Made by a program: the position numbers and the translations under genes. From Gp6-AA40 sp035711805 (GTDB taxonomy: Bacteria > Acidobacteriota > Vicinamibacteria > Vicinamibacterales > UBA2999): a stretch of DNA of 41,668 bases. A model generated the notes under the pieces. That model did no database searches and was not told the origin of the DNA. It saw nothing but the letters and a program-made list of their open reading frames with translations. Shown in pieces: positions 7,409 to 15,029 of the stretch (position 1 is its first letter; each line of letters starts with the position of its first letter). The stretch covers positions 1 through 41,668 of the forward strand of contig DASTBV010000102.1 in the NCBI GenBank assembly GCA_035711805.1, written 5' to 3'.

Positions 7409-9983
7409 CGAACGCTGGGAACGAATCCAGGCGATCTTTCACGAAGCGGTTGCGCTGCCGCCGGCGGAGCGGCACCGCTACGTCGCCGCTGCGGCCGGCG
7501 CGGATACCGGGCTCGCCGACGAGGTCCTCGCCGCGCTCGACGAGGATGCACGCGGATTGACGCTGCTCGACGGCGGGATCGGCCGCGTCGCCGGTCCAAT
7601 CCTCGACGGCGCCCGCGCGGCGGTGGAACAGATCGGCCCCTATCGTCTCGTGCGCGTCGTCGGCGAAGGCGGGATGGGCACGGTGTTCAAGGCCGAGCGC
7701 GTGGATCTCGGCACCAGTGCGGCGATCAAGGTTCTTCGCGACGCGTGGCTGTCGCCCTCCCGCAGACGCCGCTTCTCGGCCGAACAGCGCACGCTGGCCG
7801 CGTTGAATCATCCGGGCATCGCCCGGCTCTTCGACGCCGGCGTCCTCGGCGACGGCACGCCATGGATCGTCATGGAGTACGTCGACGGCGTGCCGATCAC
7901 CGACTACTGCCAGACACACCAGTTGCCGCTCGCGGAGCGGCTCCGCCTGTTCCGCGCTGTCTGCGACGCGGTGAATTACGCACACCGCCACCTCATCATC
8001 CACAGGGACCTGAAACCGTCGAACATCCTCGTTGCCGCCGGCGGCAGCGTCAAGCTGCTCGACTTCGGGATTGCGAAGCAGCTCGCCGAGACCGATTCGG
8101 ACACCGACGTCACACGGACGGGAATGCGGGCATTGACGCCGGCCTACGCCGCGCCCGAACAGATTCGCGGCGAGCCCGTGGGTGTGTACTCCGACGTCTT
8201 CAGTCTGGGCATCCTTCTGTACGAGCTCGTGACCGGAAAGAGGCCGTTCGATGTGCCGGCAGCGGCATCTGCCGTCATCCGGGCGGCTGCATTCGATCGC
8301 GAGCCGCCGCGGCCTTCCGGCGCGCGAAAGAACACGGACCTCGACGTCCTCGTGCTCACCGCACTGCGCGCGGACCCGGCGCGGCGCTATGCCTCGGTCG
8401 AGGCGCTGATCCGCGACCTCGACCACTACCGGAACGGAGAAGCGCTCGACGCGCGAGCCGACGCCGTCGGCTACCGGCTCGCGAAATTCTCGCGGCGCCA
8501 CTGGCGCCCGCTCGCGGCGGCAGCGGCGATGATCACCGTCATCATCGGCCTCGTCGGCTTCTATACCGTCCGCCTGGCGACGGCTCGCGATTCCGCCGTT
8601 GTCCAGGCGACGCGCGCGGAACGCACGCGGGAGCTGCTGCTCGGGCTCTTCACCGGCGGCGACACCAGCGCCGCGCCCGCCGAGGATCTGCGCGTCCTGA
8701 CGCTGCTCAATCGCGGCGTGCAGGAGGCCGATGCGCTGCGCGGGGAGCCTGCGGTGCAGGCCGACATGCACGCAACGCTCGGCACCATCTACGGACGGCT
8801 GGGTGATTTTGCGCGGGCCGACGGTCTGCTGCGAAAGGCGCTCGACGAACGCGTGCGGCTGTCCGGCGCCGGCAGCCCCGAAGCCGCGGACGTCGAGCTG
8901 CGGCTGGCGCTGTTGCGCAGCGACCAGGCCCGATTCGACGAAGCCGAACGTCTCGCACGGCAGGGACTCGAGTCGCTGCAGAAGCTTGGTCCGCCGGCAG
9001 CGGCGCAGGTCGCGAAGGCGTACACCACGCTTGGCGAGGTGCTGACAGAACGCGGCCGTTACCCGGACGCCATCAGAATGCTCGAGCAAGCCAGCCGGCT
9101 GCAGTCCGGAGCGGGCGACGACAATGCTGACTACGCCCGAACGCTGCGTCAGCTCTTCAACGCGAATTTCTACGCCGGCAATTACGACGTCGCCGACGAG
9201 GTCGGACGGCGCGTGCTCTCGATGACGCGGCGAATCAGCGGCGATCGTCACGCGCTGGTCGCCGACGACCTGATCAACCTTGGCGCCATTCAGTCCGAGC
9301 GCGGCAAGTACCCGGAGGCGGAAGCGTTCTACCGCGATGCGCTGGCCATCACCGAGGCGTGGCATGGCAAGGACAGCCCGCAGACGGGATCCGCGCTGAC
9401 GATGCTCGGGCGATCGCTGGTCTATCAGAAGCGCTTCGACGAGGCGCGCGTGCTGCTGCAGCGCGCGCTCGGCATTCAGGAACGCGTGTTCGGCCCCGAC
9501 CATCCCCGCGTCGCCTCAGCGATCAACGACCTCGGCAACATCGCCGTCCAGAGCGGCAGACTCGACGACGCGGAAACGGCGTTCAGGCGGATGGGCGACA
9601 TCTACCGTAAAGCGCACGGCGGAAAGCACTTCCTCGTCGCGACCGCGAACTCGAACCTGGGCGGCGTGTTCCTCGCCAAGAAGGATTACCACCGCGCGGA
9701 GTCCCTCTACCGGGGGGCCGTGGCGATGTACTCGGACACGCAGGGTCCGGAGCATCTGAACACCGGCATCGCGCGCATCAAACTTGGCCGTGCTCTGCTG
9801 CGTCAGCAGCGCTCCGCCGACGCCGAGCGGGAAATCCTGGAAGGCTATGCGATCGTCAGCCGGCAGTCGTCCCCGTCGGTCAGCTGGCTTCGGGCGGCGC
9901 GCGAAGATCTCGTGACGCTCTACACCGCCACGGGCCGTCCGGAGCAGGCGGCGAAATACCGTGCAGGCGACCAGCCGCAGTGA
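7401..9983 (+). CDS. Membrane Ser/Thr protein kinase with TPR domain
   Basis: An 860-residue PknB-type kinase. The cytoplasmic kinase domain (about 80-345) has the Gly loop GEGGMG (88-93), the ATP-binding Lys in AAIKVL (K110), catalytic HRDLKPSN (201-208), DFG (221-223) and APE (251-253), so it should be active. One membrane helix lies at about 370-392. The rest, about 440-850, is tetratricopeptide repeats of the TPR_12 type (for example YPEAEAFYRDALAI and FDEARVLLQRALGI), predicted outside the cytoplasm and suited to sensing a protein or envelope ligand. The ATG at 7401 overlaps the end of the ECF sigma gene. This arrangement suggests that the kinase phosphorylates and activates the sigma factor instead of an anti-sigma factor holding it. 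Length and architecture are normal for Acidobacteria kinases. Confidence 0.93.
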   Translation: MDSERWERIQAIFHEAVALPPAERHRYVAAAAGADTGLADEVLAALDEDARGLTLLDGGIGRVAGPILDGARAAVEQIGPYRLVRVVGEGGMGTVFKAERVDLGTSAAIKVLRDAWLSPSRRRRFSAEQRTLAALNHPGIARLFDAGVLGDGTPWIVMEYVDGVPITDYCQTHQLPLAERLRLFRAVCDAVNYAHRHLIIHRDLKPSNILVAAGGSVKLLDFGIAKQLAETDSDTDVTRTGMRALTPAYAAPEQIRGEPVGVYSDVFSLGILLYELVTGKRPFDVPAAASAVIRAAAFDREPPRPSGARKNTDLDVLVLTALRADPARRYASVEALIRDLDHYRNGEALDARADAVGYRLAKFSRRHWRPLAAAAAMITVIIGLVGFYTVRLATARDSAVVQATRAERTRELLLGLFTGGDTSAAPAEDLRVLTLLNRGVQEADALRGEPAVQADMHATLGTIYGRLGDFARADGLLRKALDERVRLSGAGSPEAADVELRLALLRSDQARFDEAERLARQGLESLQKLGPPAAAQVAKAYTTLGEVLTERGRYPDAIRMLEQASRLQSGAGDDNADYARTLRQLFNANFYAGNYDVADEVGRRVLSMTRRISGDRHALVADDLINLGAIQSERGKYPEAEAFYRDALAITEAWHGKDSPQTGSALTMLGRSLVYQKRFDEARVLLQRALGIQERVFGPDHPRVASAINDLGNIAVQSGRLDDAETAFRRMGDIYRKAHGGKHFLVATANSNLGGVFLAKKDYHRAESLYRGAVAMYSDTQGPEHLNTGIARIKLGRALLRQQRSADAEREILEGYAIVSRQSSPSVSWLRAAREDLVTLYTATGRPEQAAKYRAGDQPQ

Positions 9984-9994
9984 TGCTTTCGGTG

Positions 9995-10023
9995 TTGCCG
10001 CCGCGCTGAGCGGTGGCTATACT
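9995..10023 (+). promoter_or_regulatory. Sigma-70-type promoter of the 60-residue protein gene
   Basis: TTGCCG at 9995-10000, a 17-base spacer, then TATACT at 10018-10023. Both hexamers match the consensus well at the optimal spacing, and the gene start with its GGAGG follows about 43 bases later. Confidence 0.6.
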
Positions 10024-10065
10024 GGCCGCTCTTCTTCCCAGACAAACACAAGCCTGGAGGTTCCC

Positions 10066-10248
10066 ATGCCGCGACGCCGCCGCATGGTTCAGGGGGTCGA
10101 GTCGCCGCAGGACCTCGAACGCAAGCTCGAGATCCTCGAGCGCGAGCTGGAAGTGCAGCGCGCGGCGATGGAGAAACTGAAGTTGCTGGGTCCGGCCGAG
10201 AAGGCCACGCAGGCCCGCGCGCGCCTAACACGCCGCAAGTCGGCCTGA
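10066..10248 (+). CDS. Small basic coiled-coil protein, 60 residues
   Basis: A 60-residue protein starting MPRRRRMVQG, followed by one charged helix (LERKLEILERELEVQRAAMEKLKLL) that looks amphipathic, and a basic end. No known family is recognised and no membrane segment is present. The ATG at 10066 is chosen over the longer frame from 9961 because GGAGG sits 5 bases upstream and the sigma-70 promoter at 9995-10023 lies inside the longer frame. Good expression signals make this a credible small gene. It could be a nucleic-acid-binding or scaffolding helix, but that is a guess. A hairpin follows the stop codon. Confidence 0.65.
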   Translation: MPRRRRMVQGVESPQDLERKLEILERELEVQRAAMEKLKLLGPAEKATQARARLTRRKSA

Positions 10249-10254
10249 ACCTTG

Positions 10255-10272
10255 GTCCGCCTAAAGGCGGAC
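10255..10272. repeat. Palindromic repeat / hairpin (VRLKAD-type) between convergent genes
   Basis: GTCCGCC (10255-10261), loop TAAA, GGCGGAC (10266-10272): a perfect 7-bp stem between the small coiled-coil gene and the convergent response regulator. In one frame it would read VRLKAD, which I recall as the signature of a very common interspersed repeat of Vicinamibacteria. It may double as a terminator, though no U-tract follows. Confidence 0.65.
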
Positions 10273-10307
10273 GGGGCGCGCCACGCCACCCCGGGTCAGG
10301 CGCGCCA

Positions 10308-10703
10308 TCAGCGCTTGTTGGCCGGCGCCCGTTCCAGCAGGCGCCGTAATTCCGCTTCGATGACATCCGGCGCGCACGGTTTCGTCAGCACACGCAGGAT
10401 CCCCGCCTGCCGGAACCGGTCGGGTTGTTCGAGATATTCCGCGTGTCCGGTGACGGCGAGAATCGGGATGTCGCGCGTGCCGTCCGACTGTTGAAGGGCG
10501 CGGCAGAACTCGAATCCGTCCATCCCCGGCACCGCCAGATCGGTCAGGATCACGTTGGGACGCAGCTCTCTGGCCTTGGCCAGCGCCTGGTGCCCGTTGT
10601 GCGCATCGATGATCCGGAAGCCAGAGTGGCTGAGATAGTCCCGGTACATCACGCGGGTGCTCAGGTCGTCCTCGACGATCAGCACCAGCGGCGCTTCAGG
10701 CAT
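10308..10703 (-). CDS. Single-domain response regulator
   Basis: A 131-residue protein consisting of one receiver domain. The acidic pocket is VEDD near the N-terminus, the phospho-acceptor is the Asp in ILTDLAVPGMDG, the switch Thr is in AVTGHAE and the conserved Lys is in LTKPC. No output domain follows, so it works by protein contact, as CheY-like or phosphorelay regulators do. The frame extends upstream to 10892, but the ATG at 10703 is chosen because GGAGG lies 4 bases upstream on the minus strand and the domain starts a few residues later. No kinase is adjacent on this strand; the nearest histidine kinase is at 12537 on the other strand. Its partner is unknown. Confidence 0.9.
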   Translation of the reverse strand: MPEAPLVLIVEDDLSTRVMYRDYLSHSGFRIIDAHNGHQALAKARELRPNVILTDLAVPGMDGFEFCRALQQSDGTRDIPILAVTGHAEYLEQPDRFRQAGILRVLTKPCAPDVIEAELRRLLERAPANKR

Positions 10704-10798
10704 TTGCCCTCCGCTCATAAAGGCCGAGATTAAACGGCCCTGCGAGGAACGGCAAGTCACGCTGTCAAAAAGTATGCAGCCGCCGGAATTCCTGGGGT

Positions 10799-11416
10799 TT
10801 ACACGGGGCGCGGTGCGCGCGTCTGGACCGGCTTCGTCCGCCAGGCCCACCAGACCCGGAAGCCGAGGAGGGCGGCGACCGCCAGGGCCCACCGCTGCGG
10901 TTCAGTGGTATCGGCTTTGACCAGCCACCAGAAATGAATCACGCCGCCGATGGCGGCGGCGTAGACAAGCCGATGCAGCGTCTGCCATCGGCGTCCCAGC
11001 TTCCGGACCGAGAAGCGGTTCGAGGTCACCGCCAGCGCCAGCAGCATCAGAAACGTCGCCATCCCAACGGTGATGTACGGCCGCTCGGCCACGTCCTTGA
11101 CCATCGCATCCAGATCGAAGAAATGAAAGAACACCAGCCACGTGAGCATATGGAGCGTGGCGTAGAAAAATGCGAACAGCCCGAGCATGCGCCGCAGCCT
11201 GATCAACTCATTCCATTTCGTCAGCCGGCGCAACGGCGTGACGCACAGCGAGATGACCAGCATGGTCAGTGTCCACGTGCCGGTCTGGTCGGTGAGGTAG
11301 TCACCGGGGTTGGCCGTGAGGGCGTCGAAGTCCTGAGCGTAAAGGAATCGGTAGAACCGGTACGCGAGCGCCGCCGCGGGAGTGAGGGCGGCGGCGAACG
11401 CCGCCGCCTTGAGCAT
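10799..11416 (-). CDS. msrQ: MsrQ, heme-binding membrane subunit of the methionine sulfoxide reductase system
   Basis: A 205-residue protein with about six hydrophobic helices and the ferric reductase-like core of MsrQ (YedZ). Candidate heme ligands are the His residues in FYATLHMLTW, TLHRLVYAA and GGVIHFWWLV. MsrQ takes electrons from the respiratory chain and passes them to MsrP in the periplasm. The frame is open far upstream, but only the ATG at 11416 fits, since it lies 11 bases after the MsrP stop codon and starts the first helix. No Shine-Dalgarno is obvious, so translation probably couples to msrP. The pair in this order is the standard msrPQ operon. Length is close to that of characterised MsrQ proteins. 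Confidence 0.93.
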   Translation of the reverse strand: MLKAAAFAAALTPAAALAYRFYRFLYAQDFDALTANPGDYLTDQTGTWTLTMLVISLCVTPLRRLTKWNELIRLRRMLGLFAFFYATLHMLTWLVFFHFFDLDAMVKDVAERPYITVGMATFLMLLALAVTSNRFSVRKLGRRWQTLHRLVYAAAIGGVIHFWWLVKADTTEPQRWALAVAALLGFRVWWAWRTKPVQTRAPRPV

Positions 11417-11427
11417 CGTGATCGGTT

Positions 11428-12381
11428 TCAATAATTCTTGCGGAGGTCCAGGCCGGAGTACAGGCTCGCCACCTGGTCGGCGTAGCCGTTGAACATCTGC
11501 GTGCGCGTTGTCGCCAGCAGGTCCGGCAGCCGCCGCTCCCGCGCCTGGCTCCAGCGCGGATGATCGACGTTGGGATTCACGTTGGCGTAGAACCCGTATT
11601 CGCTCGGCTGCATCACCTGCCACGTGTTGCGCGGCTGTCTGTCGACGAACCGCATCTTCACGATCGACTTGCCGCCTTTGAAGCCGTACTTCCACGGCAC
11701 GACGAGCCGGATCGGCGCGCCGTTCTGCGGCGGCATGACTTCGTCGTAGATCCCGACGGCGAGCAGCGCCAGCGGGTGCTTTGCTTCGTCGAGACGCAGA
11801 CCTTCCACGTACGGCCAATCGAGGACATCCTCGCGGCGCTGCATCGGCATGCGGCCCACGTCGTGGAGTGTCACGAACTCGACGAACTGCGCCTTCCCCG
11901 TCGGCTGGACGCGATCGATGACGTCCTTCAGCGGAATGCCGACCCAGGGGATGACCATCGACCATGCCTCGACGCAGCGCATCCGGTAGATGCGTTCCTC
12001 GAGCGCGAACGGCTTGATGAAGTCTTCGAGCTGGTAGGTGGCCGGCTTGGCGACGTGGCCTTCGACTTCAAGCGTCCACGGCGTGGTCCTGAAGTTCCGG
12101 GCGTTGACCTTCGGTTCGTCCTTGCCGGTGCCGAACTCGTAGAAGTTGTTGTAGCCGGTGACGTGCTCGTACAGATTGACTTTTTCGGTCGTGCTGAACG
12201 AGCTCTTTTTAATCGGGCCTTTCAGCTTGACGCGCGTCTGCGCCTCCAGGCCGGGCAATGCCGAACATCCCGCCGCGACAAGCGCGGCCGCAGACGCCTG
12301 CAGGAACTCCCGGCGGCGTAAATAGACGCTCTTGGGAGTGATTTCCGACGAGCGGACGTCAGACGCCTTCCTGATCACCAT
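11428..12381 (-). CDS. msrP: MsrP, periplasmic molybdopterin methionine sulfoxide reductase catalytic subunit
   Basis: A 317-residue protein of the YedY/MsrP family, which repairs oxidised Met residues in periplasmic proteins using a mononuclear molybdopterin centre. The Tat signal is RRREFLQ (residues 22-28) followed by a hydrophobic stretch, so it is exported folded. The molybdenum ligand is Cys136 in YRMRCVEAWSMVIPW. Other family blocks are present: GYNNFYEFG, PIRLVVPWKYGFKGGKSIVKM and NTWQVMQPSEYGFYANVNP. It is directly followed by msrQ. The ATG at 12381 lies just 9 bases after a TATAAT, which suggests a leaderless or nearly leaderless transcript. A Cys in the signal region (AAGCSALPG) looks lipobox-like but is common in Tat signals. 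Confidence 0.95.
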   Translation of the reverse strand: MVIRKASDVRSSEITPKSVYLRRREFLQASAAALVAAGCSALPGLEAQTRVKLKGPIKKSSFSTTEKVNLYEHVTGYNNFYEFGTGKDEPKVNARNFRTTPWTLEVEGHVAKPATYQLEDFIKPFALEERIYRMRCVEAWSMVIPWVGIPLKDVIDRVQPTGKAQFVEFVTLHDVGRMPMQRREDVLDWPYVEGLRLDEAKHPLALLAVGIYDEVMPPQNGAPIRLVVPWKYGFKGGKSIVKMRFVDRQPRNTWQVMQPSEYGFYANVNPNVDHPRWSQARERRLPDLLATTRTQMFNGYADQVASLYSGLDLRKNY

Positions 12382-12389
12382 ATATAGAA

Positions 12390-12395
12390 ATTATA
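12390..12395 (-). promoter_or_regulatory. -10 box (TATAAT) of the msrPQ operon
   Basis: A perfect TATAAT on the minus strand, ending 9 bases from the msrP ATG. No recognisable -35 is seen at 16-18 bases. The position predicts transcription starting at or within a few bases of the start codon. Confidence 0.5.
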
Positions 12396-12536
12396 GGAGC
12401 AACCGGCCGGAAGGGGACTACGGCCGAGGTCTGAATTCCGACCGCACGTGGTACCGTGGCAGCACGGGCGTTTCCAGCACGGTCGAGCCGCAAAGCGCGG
12501 CTGTCCGGAACCAACACGAATCCCAGAGGCCGGCGC

Positions 12537-13235
12537 ATGGCTGTCGAACACGATGTGGGCGGAGACGGGGTCCTGCCGCGAGCGATTTCCCTGGCCGTGC
12601 ATGAGCTCCGAACGCCGGTCACCGTCGTCGCCGGCTATTTGCGTATGCTGCTGCGCGAACAGGCCGGTCCGCTGACGGACAAGCAGAAAAGGATGCTCGA
12701 AGAGGCCGATCGATCGTGCGGACGGCTTGGCACGCTCGTCGCCGAGATGAGTGAGTTCGGCAAACTCGAAGGCGGAGACGTCGCGTTCGCGCGCCAGGAA
12801 TTCGACCTTTCCGGGCTCGTGGCGGAGCTGGCGAGCGGGTTGCATGACGGTGACGACCGCGGCGTGCATCTCGAGCCACGCGCAGTGACCCCGGTCATGG
12901 TGACCGGCGATCGCGCGCGAATCGCCGCGGCCGTGAAAGCATTGATGCAGTCGGCAATGCGTGAGCGGGTGGAACCAGGTGTCATCGTCGCGCGGTGCTC
13001 CGCCGGAACCGTCAATCCGGCGTGGGGCGTCCTAGCGATCGGCGACGAAAGCGCGCTGGATGAACTCGAGCGCGGCGCCGTCGCCTCGCCGTCGGCGTTC
13101 GATGAATGGCGCGGCGGTCTCGGCCTCGCGCTCCCCGTCGCACGCCGCGTCATCGAGGCTCACGGCGGCGCGGTCTGGTCCGGCAGCGGTCCACACGCGC
13201 GCGCCACGTCGGCACTTCGTTTACCCCTCACGTGA
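12537..13235 (+). CDS. Soluble histidine kinase with a degenerate ATP-binding domain
   Basis: A 232-residue protein with a HisKA dimerisation domain and a HATPase_c-like domain but no sensor domain or membrane segment. The H-box is AVHELRTPVTVVAGYLRML with phospho-acceptor His22. In the ATPase part, the N-box position reads LMQSAMRER (136-144), lacking the Mg-binding Asn, and the DxGxG motif is replaced by AIGDESALDEL; only the GGLGLALPVARRVIEAHGG segment is well kept. It may therefore bind ATP weakly or serve as a phosphotransfer or docking protein. The ATG at 12537 has AGAGG 7 bases upstream. The stop codon overlaps a possible GTG start of the NtrC-type gene, which suggests that this is the cognate partner of that regulator. 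Confidence 0.82.
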   Translation: MAVEHDVGGDGVLPRAISLAVHELRTPVTVVAGYLRMLLREQAGPLTDKQKRMLEEADRSCGRLGTLVAEMSEFGKLEGGDVAFARQEFDLSGLVAELASGLHDGDDRGVHLEPRAVTPVMVTGDRARIAAAVKALMQSAMRERVEPGVIVARCSAGTVNPAWGVLAIGDESALDELERGAVASPSAFDEWRGGLGLALPVARRVIEAHGGAVWSGSGPHARATSALRLPLT

Positions 13236-13258
13236 GTGAAGACAAGGATATCGACCCG

Positions 13259-14827
13259 ATGACCACAGTCGCTGGCACCGGTCCGTCCGCGCCGCCCTCC
13301 CCTGCCGCTACCGATCAGCGACGTCCGTCGATCGCCGTCGTCGACGACGATTCAGGTTTCGCCGGATACCTGCGCACGTTTCTCGGCGTTCGCGGCTACG
13401 AAGCCCGCTCGTATACGCGCGGCGACGAGATCGTCGCTGCGATCCGTCAGGGCGAGCCGCCCGACATCGTTCTGCTCGACGTGGCCATGCCGGGCATGGA
13501 CGGCATTCAGACGCTCAAGGCGCTGAAGGCCGCGCGTCCGGAACTGCAGGTCATCATGCTGTCGGGCCGCGAGCAGGCGCAGACCATCGTCGAGGCCGTG
13601 CGCCTCGGCGCCGCCGACTATGTCGTCAAGCCCGATGATCCCGAAGGGCTCGGCGAAATCGCGCTCGACGCGGCAATCCGCCAGGCGATCGAACGCAGCC
13701 GCCTGGTCAACGAGCTGACCGATCTGCGGCAGCAGCTGAGCGACGATCAGAGCGACGCGTTCATCGGCTGGGGCGACAGCCCCGCCATGCGCCACGTCGC
13801 GCTCATCATCGACCAGGTCGCCGACAGCGACGTCACGGTGTTGATCCGCGGCGAGAGCGGCGTCGGCAAGGAACTGGTGGCGCGGGCGATTCATCAGCGA
13901 TCGAACCGGAAAGCGCGCCCGTTCGTGAAGGTCAACTGCGCCGCGCTTCCGGCCGAACTGCTCGAGAGCGAGCTGTTCGGCCACGAGAAGGGCGCGTTCA
14001 CCGGCGCGGCGACGACACGCATCGGCAAGTTCGAACAGGCGCACACCGGCACGATCCTCCTCGACGAAATCGGCGAGATGAAGCCGCCGCTGCAGGCCAA
14101 GCTGCTGCACGTGCTGCAGGACGCGGAGTTCACCAAGCTGGGCAGCAACAAGAAGATCAACGTGGATGTGCGTGTCCTCGCGGCGACGAACCGCGACCTC
14201 GAGCAGATGATGCTGCGCGGTGACTTCCGCGAGGATCTGTACTACCGGCTGAAGGTGATCGAGGCGATGGTGCCGCCGCTGCGCGAGCGGCGCGACGAAA
14301 TCCCCAGCCTCACCGATTTCTTCATCGTCAAGTACTCGCATCGCTACAACCGTCCCGTGCGCCCGCTGTCGGACGCGTTGCGCGAGCGGTTCCTCGCCTA
14401 CGAGTGGCCCGGCAATATCCGCGAGCTCGAAAACATGATCAAGCGGTTCGTCATCCTGCAGGACGAGCAGATGGTCATCCGCGAGTTCGAGAAGCCGCGG
14501 CTCAGCCCGAACCCCGCCGGCGTAACGGCGCCGCAGAGCGAGTACTCGCCCGCGTATCACGCTCCGGCTCCCGCGGCGCCACCGCCGGCAGCGGCAGCAG
14601 CCGCTCCGGACGACGAGGACGAGGACGACGCTGCCGAAGCGGGCGGGCAGGATGGACGGCGGCTGGCTGAGGTCGCGCGCGAAGCGGCGCTGGCGGCGGA
14701 GCGAGCGGTCATCTCCGATACGCTGAAGCAGGTCCACTGGAACCGCCGGAAGGCTGCGGTCCTCCTTGGCGTGAGCTACAAAACCCTGCTCAACAAGATC
14801 AAGGAGACGGGGATCGAACGGCCGTAG
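13259..14827 (+). CDS. NtrC-type sigma-54-dependent response regulator, first copy
   Basis: A 522-residue activator of sigma-54 promoters. Receiver domain at about 24-140 with Asp74 in LLDVAMPGMDG and Lys124. AAA+ domain with Walker A GESGVGKE (198-205), the sigma-54-contacting GAFTGA loop (245-250) and Walker B TILLDEIGE (265-273). C-terminal Fis-type helix-turn-helix in NRRKAAVLLGVSYKTLLNKIKE. Between the AAA+ and DNA-binding parts is an unusual linker, rich in Ala and Pro and then acidic (DDEDEDDAAEAGG). The ATG at 13259 is used; a GTG at 13232, overlapping the kinase stop, is in frame and adds nine residues. A strong terminator follows. It likely works with the upstream kinase and may control the exopolysaccharide genes. 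Confidence 0.94.
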   Translation: MTTVAGTGPSAPPSPAATDQRRPSIAVVDDDSGFAGYLRTFLGVRGYEARSYTRGDEIVAAIRQGEPPDIVLLDVAMPGMDGIQTLKALKAARPELQVIMLSGREQAQTIVEAVRLGAADYVVKPDDPEGLGEIALDAAIRQAIERSRLVNELTDLRQQLSDDQSDAFIGWGDSPAMRHVALIIDQVADSDVTVLIRGESGVGKELVARAIHQRSNRKARPFVKVNCAALPAELLESELFGHEKGAFTGAATTRIGKFEQAHTGTILLDEIGEMKPPLQAKLLHVLQDAEFTKLGSNKKINVDVRVLAATNRDLEQMMLRGDFREDLYYRLKVIEAMVPPLRERRDEIPSLTDFFIVKYSHRYNRPVRPLSDALRERFLAYEWPGNIRELENMIKRFVILQDEQMVIREFEKPRLSPNPAGVTAPQSEYSPAYHAPAPAAPPPAAAAAAPDDEDEDDAAEAGGQDGRRLAEVAREAALAAERAVISDTLKQVHWNRRKAAVLLGVSYKTLLNKIKETGIERP

Positions 14828-14867
14828 CGCGCCTACAGCCGAGACGCGTCAACCGCCCAAAAAGAGC

Positions 14868-14897
14868 AACGGCGTTCCCTCGGGGACGCCGTTTTCC
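14868..14897 (+). terminator. Rho-independent terminator after the first NtrC-type gene
   Basis: AACGGCGT (14868-14875) pairs with ACGCCGTT (14886-14893), closing a short GC-rich loop, and a T-rich stretch follows (TTTTCC, then ATTTTC). Flanking A residues on the left make it partly bidirectional. Confidence 0.75.
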
Positions 14898-14965
14898 ATT
14901 TTCGGGATACCGGCGTCCATCCACGCCGCAGCGAATTCCTTCCTGTTCCAAAGGTTTTCCGGCGC

Positions 14966-14981
14966 TGGTACCTCGATTGCT
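14966..14981 (+). promoter_or_regulatory. Putative sigma-54 promoter of the second NtrC-type gene
   Basis: TGGTACC (14966-14972), four bases, TTGCT (14977-14981). It differs from the TGGCACG-N4-TTGCW consensus at two of twelve positions and keeps the invariant GG and GC at the right spacing. The predicted start is near 14993, about 37 bases before the ATG at 15030. Together with the terminator before it, this makes the second regulator an independent sigma-54-dependent transcription unit. Confidence 0.65.
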
Positions 14982-15029
14982 CGTCCGGATGCCCATGCGG
15001 CGCAGTCGAGCATCGGGGATGGGAGCGCG

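Noticed and set aside
7368..9503. Minus-strand frame of 711 codons opposite the Ser/Thr kinase
   Set aside because: It mirrors the codon pattern of a clearly functional kinase and TPR protein; no domain of its own.
12449..12464. TGGTACC-N4-CAGCA before the histidine kinase gene as a sigma-54 promoter
   Set aside because: The GG and GC spacing fits, but the -12 element lacks TT, and it is weaker than the two accepted sites.
13352..14737. Minus-strand frame of 461 codons opposite the first NtrC-type gene
   Set aside because: The plus strand has complete receiver, AAA+ and Fis motifs; the antisense frame has none.
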